DNA of 7,943 nt from Planctomycetaceae bacterium (lineage in GTDB: Bacteria > Planctomycetota > Planctomycetia > Planctomycetales > Planctomycetaceae), in assembly GCA_016765335.1 (NCBI GenBank), contig JAESQE010000452.1:1-7943 (forward strand). The letters are read 5' to 3'. The notes beneath the pieces are model-generated. The model had not been told where the DNA came from. It saw only the letters and a list, made by a program, of their open reading frames with translations, and ran no database searches. Position 1 is the first letter of the stretch. Each line of letters opens with the position of its first letter. The position numbers were made by a program, and so were the translations under genes. This document shows, piece by piece, positions 1 to 5,144 of this stretch.

Positions 1-340
1 ATAACTCCCCCTTGCCCCATTCCCCTTCCGTGACCTCTGGACCGTATGGTTCCATTTCTTTCAATTCCCATGCTTCAAAGAAGCGAGACTCTTTACCAAA
101 CCACACGCATCCCTCTTGCTCATGATTCATTACCTGCCCTTCTGCATCTCCCTTCCGGGGTTCTCCCACTATTCCATACTGAATCATCCATCTTGCCATT
201 CCCTGCATCAACTGATTGACACTCACGCCAACCTGATCAGCAAGAGATTGCACTTTTTCTGCCACATCGTTATCAAAACGCAATTCGATTCTTGTCTTGT
301 TTGATGCTGCACTTTTCTTACGCATTGCCTTTTTCTTCAT
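1..340 (-). CDS. Ribbon-helix-helix-type DNA-binding protein, 5' part, runs off left edge
   Basis: The frame is open from ATG at 340 to the window edge, 113 codons with no stop, so the C terminus is missing. The N terminus is very basic (MKKKAMRKKS). Residues 15-60 read like a ribbon-helix-helix (Arc/MetJ-type) domain: a short strand TRIELRFD (16-23), a helix DVAEKVQSLADQ, a turn GVSV, and a second helix NQLMQGMARWMIQ. Family members of this kind are usually dimeric repressors, often antitoxins or plasmid and island regulators, and often bind their own promoter. Residues 75-113 are acidic and rich in Trp and Glu (VWFGKES, GEWGKGE) and are not recognised. The start is supported by AGGAGAG five bases upstream and a promoter further upstream. 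A partner toxin, if any, would lie beyond the left edge. The fold assignment comes from pattern only; no specific family is named. Confidence 0.7.
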   Translation of the reverse strand, partial: MKKKAMRKKSAASNKTRIELRFDNDVAEKVQSLADQVGVSVNQLMQGMARWMIQYGIVGEPRKGDAEGQVMNHEQEGCVWFGKESRFFEAWELKEMEPYGPEVTEGEWGKGEL

Positions 341-345
341 TCCAA

Positions 346-352
346 CTCTCCT
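346..352 (-). promoter_or_regulatory. Shine-Dalgarno site of the left-edge gene
   Basis: The minus strand reads AGGAGAG here, with five bases before the ATG at 340. This decides the start and is one of only two clear ribosome-binding sites in the window. Confidence 0.7.
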
Positions 353-365
353 AGACCCGTCCCTA

Positions 366-410
366 GTTACGTCACGTGTTCCGTCATATTACCCGTATTG
401 TTACTCACGT
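366..410. repeat. Two near-identical direct repeats flanking the promoter, possible operators
   Basis: GTTACGTCACGT (366-377) and GTTACTCACGT (400-410) differ by one inserted G. Their starts are 34 bp apart, close to three helical turns. One copy overlaps the -35 box and the other lies just after the expected transcription start. That layout suits autorepression by the ribbon-helix-helix protein encoded next to it, since such proteins often bind pairs of short repeats. The repeats are visible in the sequence; operator function is inferred. Confidence 0.4.
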
Positions 411-413
411 CAA
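386..413 (-). promoter_or_regulatory. Sigma-70-like promoter for the left-edge gene
   Basis: The minus strand has TTGACG at 413-408 (5 of 6 matches to the -35 consensus), a 16-base spacer, and TAATAT at 391-386 (4 of 6 matches to the -10 consensus). The expected start of transcription is near 379, which leaves a leader of about 40 bases ending in the Shine-Dalgarno sequence. Placement and orientation fit the gene at 340-1. Confidence 0.55.
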
Positions 414-812
414 TATAAGTTTAGTAGTTTCTTCGCAGAAACTCGTATTGATTCGCAAATTACCTTGTAGACATCCAGTTGATCTTCTGAACTAACCAAT
501 CCGCCCTGGCATGCTCCCCCCCACCTGAAAACTTACTGTCATCTGACAAAATGGCAATGCATCTCGCCTTGGACGTGATAATCGCGTTGTTGGTATCGTG
601 ATTTAGCAATCAAGGATTGCAGGGCCAAACGATTCGGTGTCAATCGTTATGAGACTCGCAACTGGCAAGTCATAAAGAGAAAAATTGACCGCCTGAGAAA
701 TTGCTAGCAAAACATCCCTGAAATAACGCAGGATGAGGTGATAATAGAATACTGCATACGGGGCTCTCAGCTTGAGCACCATTCAATCCCATGCACGGTC
801 TTAATCTCGATC
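414..812. other. Intergenic stretch without a convincing gene
   Basis: About 400 bases lie between the left-edge promoter and the hairpins behind res. No frame has a start, ribosome-binding site and plausible length together. The only protein-like stretch is a stop-bounded plus-strand frame at 582-707 (41 codons, ending in TAG). Its middle is basic and reads RDLAIKDCRAKRF then NRYETRNWQVIKRKIDRL. It has no start codon with a ribosome-binding site and is not recognised; it may be a gene remnant or chance. No tRNA, CRISPR or insertion-sequence ends were seen. Confidence 0.4.
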
Positions 813-836
813 AAAAAAACTTCCGGGGCCTTCCCC
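813..836 (-). terminator. Possible intrinsic terminator behind res
   Basis: About 75 bases after the res stop, the minus strand has a short hairpin GGGG-AAGG-CCCC (836-825), then GGAAG, then seven T (819-813). The stem is only 4 bp and five bases separate it from the T run, so this is weaker than a textbook terminator. The position at the end of the operon supports it. Confidence 0.35.
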
Positions 837-843
837 AGTCAGG

Positions 844-878
844 GCTCCTACTCGGAGCGAGGCAGCTTCCGAAGCTGC
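844..878. repeat. Two adjacent hairpins downstream of res
   Basis: A perfect 8-bp inverted repeat around one central base, GCAGCTTC-C-GAAGCTGC (862-878), lies next to GCTCC-TACTC-GGAGC (844-858). Both fall between the res stop at 913 and the possible terminator. They may stabilise the 3' end of the operon transcript or be part of a compound terminator. Confidence 0.45.
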
Positions 879-912
879 ACCCGACAATTTCTTTGCTCAC
901 TGGGATTGCTCA

Positions 913-2607
913 TCAACTGGACTCCAAAACTTCGTGAATGTTGGTTGCCACCTTGTAATCGACACCAAGGCAATCGAAGTGTGCTTGTCCACAGTCGATC
1001 TTTCGTTTTTCTTTCTCGCGTAGCTTATCTCGGTCGTGGGTACTTTTGGTCTCGCGTACCAGATAGAGCTTACTGTCCTGTTCCAGCACGATTGCCCAAT
1101 CGGGGTTGTAATCCCCCACTGGCGTTACAATTTTGAACCAGTTCGGCAGTTTGCAGAAGAATTTTACGTTTTCATTGCTGTCCAGTTTTTCTGCAACGTC
1201 TCGTTCAATCTCGGAATCGAACGGGATATAATCGTAAGGTGTACGATCATCACTGCTTTGTACCTCGTAGAGATTTTTGAGATACAATTCAATCTCCTTT
1301 TCTTCAAACAGACGCATTTCGTAGGATTGTCCCGCCAGTTTTTCGTATTTGATGCCGTCCACAATCATTTCATTGAGCGTACGGTTCAATAGCTTGGCAA
1401 CTTCTGTCATGAATGCCTGGGGATTGATATTAAATTCTTCCAGTCGCCCCGATTGCTGCAATATCTCGACAAGTGTGCCGCGTGTCAGTTCGGTTTCTCT
1501 TTGGAGGAAAGCCAATATATCGGGTAGAAAACGGACTGTTGTTGTCGATTGTGTTTTGCTGTCGAGAACATTGCCTCCTTCAACACCAGCTTCGGTGATG
1601 TCGAGTTCCGTTTTGTCAATCTTCAGATGAACGCGTTTAATTTTCTCCATCTCTTTGATTTTTTTAACTGAGTTTGCAATCAACTCTTCTGTTTCAAACA
1701 CAACCGAGTACCGAGTCTTCTTGTTGATCTTATCCCATAGTTGTTTGAAGTCTTCGTTCAATTCAATTCGTTTGTTGTAGGTGAGTGTTTTACGTTCGCG
1801 TGCATTGCCAATACGATTCTTGAAGATGTAACGCTTCATCTCATCAACAATGGCAGGACGCAACGGCTCCAGTTCCTCTGGCAGTTCCAGTTGAAAACTT
1901 TCTTTCTCTGGTGTGAACTTGGCAGTGATGTCACCTTTGCTATCAAGATATTCATTCTTGACGAGTGTTTTCCATATCTTTTCAGATTCTGCCTGACCTA
2001 ATTGTTGATCGGTTTTGGGATCGATAATCGGTGCGAATGCAATTTTCTCGATGCGACCGAACTTGAAGCCTTCTCCCAGGTCTTTTTCGATGTCTGCTTG
2101 TAAGCCGCGTGCATAATCTTCGAACGATTCACTGGCAACCACTGTTAAGCGGTTGATGCTCTCATCGAAGATGCGGTTTCCATCCTGATTGACTGGCAAG
2201 CGAAGTCCACGACCAAGTGTTTGTCGTCGTTCGCGTTCTGTTCCCATTTCTCGCAGGGTGCAAGTCTGGAAGATATTGGGATTATCCCAACCTTCACGCA
2301 ATGCGGAATGACTGAAAATAAACCGCAACGGTTCATCAGTAGATAGCAACCGTTCCTTATCTCTCATAATCAGTTCATAGGTCTCTGCGTCTGCTTTGGT
2401 GATTCCGCTTGAATCTTTGAGTCCAACAACTTTTCCTCGCTTCTTATCTACCGAGAAATAACCGTCATGAACTTCTTCAGCAGAATATGACAGCACACCT
2501 TTGTAAAGTGACTTCCCTGACATCTCGTTGTATGCCTCTTCAAACCACAACGCGAGTTTTCCTTTTTGTGGGTTGCCTTCTTCGTCGTAGAAGCGGTAGT
2601 TTGCCAC
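913..2607 (-). CDS. res: Type III restriction enzyme Res, C-terminal part (helicase motifs V-VI and nuclease), out of frame with its N terminus
   Basis: This 564-codon frame holds the rest of the Type III restriction subunit. In a repaired 995-residue protein it covers residues 432-995. Its first codon, GTG at 2607, lacks a ribosome-binding site and lies inside a conserved stretch (VANYRFYDEEGNPQKGK), so it is not a real start. Visible motifs are the helicase motif V region HSALREGWDNP (own residues 100-110), motif VI RRQTLGRGLRL (127-137), and the PD-ExK nuclease near the C terminus: PDW (502-504, Asp503), then RETK (518-521, Glu519 and Lys521). In Type III enzymes Res couples ATP-dependent movement to cleavage, in complex with the Mod dimer, after meeting unmethylated sites. 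All catalytic residues are present, so the only defect seen is the frame break at 2624-2633. The end (TGA, 913-915) gives a normal family length. Confidence 0.9.
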   Translation of the reverse strand: MANYRFYDEEGNPQKGKLALWFEEAYNEMSGKSLYKGVLSYSAEEVHDGYFSVDKKRGKVVGLKDSSGITKADAETYELIMRDKERLLSTDEPLRFIFSHSALREGWDNPNIFQTCTLREMGTERERRQTLGRGLRLPVNQDGNRIFDESINRLTVVASESFEDYARGLQADIEKDLGEGFKFGRIEKIAFAPIIDPKTDQQLGQAESEKIWKTLVKNEYLDSKGDITAKFTPEKESFQLELPEELEPLRPAIVDEMKRYIFKNRIGNARERKTLTYNKRIELNEDFKQLWDKINKKTRYSVVFETEELIANSVKKIKEMEKIKRVHLKIDKTELDITEAGVEGGNVLDSKTQSTTTVRFLPDILAFLQRETELTRGTLVEILQQSGRLEEFNINPQAFMTEVAKLLNRTLNEMIVDGIKYEKLAGQSYEMRLFEEKEIELYLKNLYEVQSSDDRTPYDYIPFDSEIERDVAEKLDSNENVKFFCKLPNWFKIVTPVGDYNPDWAIVLEQDSKLYLVRETKSTHDRDKLREKEKRKIDCGQAHFDCLGVDYKVATNIHEVLESS

Positions 2608-3902
2608 CCTATCGATAAAGAACAGAGAGAGAGAACCTTGATTCCCTTGTCTTTGTATCTCTTTTCTTTCTTGAAATGTTCCTCGACTGTCTGGAAGATT
2701 TGTGACTTCAAAATTTCATCGCCCATGCCACCCTGTTCCTGATTCAGTTCTAGCGTGACACCATTTCCGAATTCAACATGCTCCAGCCCCTCTTCCGCAC
2801 AAATGTTGGTGACGATGTAACCTTCGTAGCCAGGGCGGTTCGTTTGGTCTGCAACATCAGTCCCCTGTTTGAGGGTGATCTTCTTCTCTTTTGCACCATT
2901 ATTGGTATCTTCGTGGATGGTTGCTTTTGCGTGTGGGGTTTTCGATTTGCCTGCGTAGCCAATCTTATCGAGGCGGATGAAAACATCATTGAAGTTGTCG
3001 TCTGCTCGTATGGAAGAGACCTCAATCTGCTTCACCAGTCCCATGTCATACGCTTGAATCGGGTCAAGTTTGTACAACAGGTTGTACGGGTTGATGTGCG
3101 TGGCTGAATAACGCATTGCAAAAAGTGGGTTGAGTGTTTTGATTGCCCGTTTTGCTTTGACCGTATTATCTACACTTTGAGGCTCATCGATTATCACAAT
3201 CGGATTTGTTGCTTTGATAAATTCAACTGGTCTGTATCCTGACATCGTGTCTTTTTTTCGATGGATAATACTCAACTTTTTCTCTTCTTCTTCTGTCAGT
3301 TCATCATAGTTTTTACCTTCTCCAACATCTCTCTGAAATGCCTGGATATTGATAATCATAATCTGAATTTGATTACTGACCGCAAACTGACGAACTTTGC
3401 TGAGGTCTTTGGAGTTGTACACAAAATGATCGAATGGCACATTGTCGTATAACCCTGCAAAATGTTCTCTTGTCAGGCTGATTGTGGAAAGGACACCTTC
3501 GCGGATGGCAACTGAAGGGACAACAATAATGAACTTCTTGAAACCATATTTACGATTCATTTCAAATATCGAACGCAAATAAACATATGTCTTTCCTGTT
3601 CCTGTTTCCATTTCAACAGAGAAGTTGGGGAAAGAATACGGGTCGTCTGTTGCAATCAAGCTGGAAGATTTCGGAATGGTGTTTGGTTCTTGAACAATCC
3701 GCAAATTCTTCAGTAATTGGGTGGTACTAGGAATTAAAGCATTGCCAGTACCAAGCTCGTTTTGTTGCGTCCCCATGTGTTCGTAAGTGTCTAAAATGAT
3801 CTCAAAATCGCTGGGATTAGGTGGCAAGCCTTCAAACAGATCGGTGACAGCACCGATGGCATCTTGTTGATAATCGAGGTTGGAATCGAACTTTAACTTC
3901 AT
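2448..3902 (-). CDS. res: Type III restriction enzyme Res, N-terminal part (helicase motifs I-III), frameshifted
   Basis: The ATG at 3902 opens the Type III Res protein (MKLKFDSNLDYQQDAI is a typical start). Residues 98-105 are the Walker A motif METGTGKT, 238-241 the DExx-box variant IDEP, and 264-269 RYSATH is motif III. Family character is lost after IKVLSL (421-426), where the frame crosses five CT repeats. The remaining 58 residues, to the stop at 2448, are out-of-frame residues with no family likeness. The proper continuation (LFFIDRVANYRFYDEEG) is one frame away. If translated as written, this 484-residue product could bind ATP but would lack motifs V-VI and the nuclease, so it should not restrict DNA. 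No clear Shine-Dalgarno precedes the start; the gene begins 62 bases after rhuM and is probably expressed from the same transcript. Confidence 0.92.
   Translation of the reverse strand: MKLKFDSNLDYQQDAIGAVTDLFEGLPPNPSDFEIILDTYEHMGTQQNELGTGNALIPSTTQLLKNLRIVQEPNTIPKSSSLIATDDPYSFPNFSVEMETGTGKTYVYLRSIFEMNRKYGFKKFIIVVPSVAIREGVLSTISLTREHFAGLYDNVPFDHFVYNSKDLSKVRQFAVSNQIQIMIINIQAFQRDVGEGKNYDELTEEEEKKLSIIHRKKDTMSGYRPVEFIKATNPIVIIDEPQSVDNTVKAKRAIKTLNPLFAMRYSATHINPYNLLYKLDPIQAYDMGLVKQIEVSSIRADDNFNDVFIRLDKIGYAGKSKTPHAKATIHEDTNNGAKEKKITLKQGTDVADQTNRPGYEGYIVTNICAEEGLEHVEFGNGVTLELNQEQGGMGDEILKSQIFQTVEEHFKKEKRYKDKGIKVLSLCSLSIGWQTTASTTKKATHKKENSRCGLKRHTTRCQGSHFTKVCCHILLKKFMTVISR
2624..2634 (-). repeat. (CT)5 dinucleotide run at the res frame break
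   Basis: On the minus strand the sequence is GGT-T-CTCTCTCTCT-GTT. With five CT copies the Res frame is broken. With four it reads Val-Leu-Ser-Leu-Phe-Phe-Ile-Asp-Arg-Val-Ala, which is continuous with the downstream frame and keeps the conserved block. Dinucleotide runs are known slippage sites in phase-variable restriction-modification genes, though five copies is short compared with well-studied cases. Confidence 0.85.
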
Positions 3903-3964
3903 GAGATATTTTTCAGGTTACAGAATGATATGTATTATTGCACGTTGTTTTGATAGAGATCGAA

Positions 3965-5074
3965 TCACTCTTTTTTCTTTTTGCGTTTCGTCTTTTTCTT
4001 TGGAGATTTCTTTTTCGTTGTTTTCTTCTTGGTGGGCTTCTTCTTTGCTACGTCTTCGATTCTCTTTAGTTCATCAAGTGTTTTCTCAAAGTCATTATCG
4101 ACCTGTTGAGGTAACTTTGCTTGTTGCTGTTTATAGAGATTGTATTCTGATTCTGCTTTCTCTTTCGCAGAATCGTGTGAAATATTGCCTGCATGGGTGA
4201 GAACTTCGCGGTCGGAAAGACGTAGAAAGTCATCGAGTTTTTTTATCCAGTCTGCCATATACATTGGCTTGCGATTCGTTGCTTGCAATTCTGCAAATTC
4301 CAAATAGGCGGTGACGATGCGATTGAGGGCTTCCATTTCCTCTTCAGCGAGATAGTTTTTCCCGATGCTCACATCTGTCTTGCGTGGCTTTGCTCCTTCC
4401 CAACTGGTCAAGCCCATATTGGGTTTTGTTGCATCGACACGACCATGAACGACCTCAGCAGCGGTTTGACCATGTGCTGCCCAGTGCATTTTGTTCTGGA
4501 TTGTCTTGAAGAAGAGTATTGAAGTCTCATTACGAGAATCGTAATCAATACTCAAAGCATAAATATCGAGAACTTTCCGCCAGAAGACTCGTTCGGAAGA
4601 ACGAATATCTCGAATGCGAGCGAGCAATTCATCAAAGTAATTGCCACCACCTGCTCGTTTGAGGCGTTCATCATCCATTACGAACCCCTTGATGAGGTAT
4701 TCCCGCAATCGCTCGGTTGCCCAGATGCGAAATTGTGTACCACGATGGGATTTGATGCGATAACCGACAGAAATAATGACATCAAGATTGTAGTGATCAA
4801 CCTGACGTGAAACTTTTCGTTCCCCTTCTTTTTGAACTATTAAGTATTTCTTAATAGTTGCCTCTGGCTGAAGCTCCCCTTCGTCATAAATTGCTTTGAG
4901 GTGTTGGTTTACGTTCGGGATAGATGTCTGAAATAGCTCTGCAATCACTCGTTGAGGCAACCAAACCGTCTCTTCTGCCATACGGACTTCAATCCGTGTT
5001 TGTCCATCTTCCGTCTCATAGAGTAGGAAATCCCCAGGGTTATCGGGCATCTGTGCTGGTAGGTTATCACTCAT
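3965..5074 (-). CDS. rhuM: RhuM-family protein with lysine-rich C-terminal tail
   Basis: The 369-residue product belongs to the RhuM family (named after a gene of Salmonella pathogenicity island 3). Family blocks seen are ETVWLPQRVIAELFQTS (35-51), a winged-helix-like DNA-binding segment; TIKKYLIVQKEG (73-84); VDHYNLDVIISVGYRIKS (92-109); and RGTQFRIWATERLREYL (111-127). The central part (145-300) is helical and conserved in length. The family's biochemical function is not established; members often sit beside restriction-modification and other defence genes. Residues 344-369 are unusual: 17 Lys and 1 Arg out of 26, in repeats like TKKK, SPKK and KKKK, recalling DNA-binding tails of histone H1 type. 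The gene lies between mod (70 bases upstream) and res (62 bases downstream), which suggests co-expression. No Shine-Dalgarno is evident; the start is chosen from the typical family N terminus. Confidence 0.88.
   Translation of the reverse strand: MSDNLPAQMPDNPGDFLLYETEDGQTRIEVRMAEETVWLPQRVIAELFQTSIPNVNQHLKAIYDEGELQPEATIKKYLIVQKEGERKVSRQVDHYNLDVIISVGYRIKSHRGTQFRIWATERLREYLIKGFVMDDERLKRAGGGNYFDELLARIRDIRSSERVFWRKVLDIYALSIDYDSRNETSILFFKTIQNKMHWAAHGQTAAEVVHGRVDATKPNMGLTSWEGAKPRKTDVSIGKNYLAEEEMEALNRIVTAYLEFAELQATNRKPMYMADWIKKLDDFLRLSDREVLTHAGNISHDSAKEKAESEYNLYKQQQAKLPQQVDNDFEKTLDELKRIEDVAKKKPTKKKTTKKKSPKKKTKRKKKKE
4835..4859. repeat. Perfect 10-bp inverted repeat inside rhuM
   Basis: AACTATTAAG and CTTAATAGTT flank a five-base loop (TATTT). 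The segment encodes the conserved residues TIKKYLIV, so part of the symmetry may follow from the protein sequence. Confidence 0.5.
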
Positions 5075-5113
5075 GGTCTTGATTTTGTAAGATGTTATTC
5101 ATAAAGGAGTTAC

Positions 5114-5140
5114 AATTTCGCCGACACTGTCGGCAAAATT
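5114..5140. repeat. 27-bp near-perfect palindrome between mod and rhuM
   Basis: AATTT-c-GCCGACA-c-TGTCGGC-a-AAATT: 12 of 13 arm positions pair around a single centre base. It begins 4 bases after the mod stop and ends 39 bases before the rhuM start. There is no long T run, so it is not a standard terminator. It could be an attenuating or transcript-processing hairpin that lowers rhuM and res relative to mod, or a binding site for a dimeric protein. Confidence 0.6.
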
Positions 5141-5144
5141 CGTT

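Noticed and set aside
738..1136. A 132-codon plus-strand frame overlapping the res 3' end
   Set aside because: It is antisense to conserved Res coding sequence, has no ribosome-binding site and an unconvincing composition.
913..2607. The C-terminal Res frame as an independent gene starting at GTG 2607
   Set aside because: The GTG lies inside a conserved Res stretch, has no ribosome-binding site, and the preceding helicase half is directly upstream in another frame.
2615..2640. Programmed ribosomal frameshifting to make full-length Res
   Set aside because: A -1 shift would rejoin the frames, but no X-XXY-YYZ slippery heptamer is present and no clear downstream stem or internal Shine-Dalgarno was seen. 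Slippage of the CT run is simpler.
3903..3964. A separate promoter for res in the rhuM-res gap
   Set aside because: The gap is AT-rich, but no -35 and -10 pair with proper spacing could be found.
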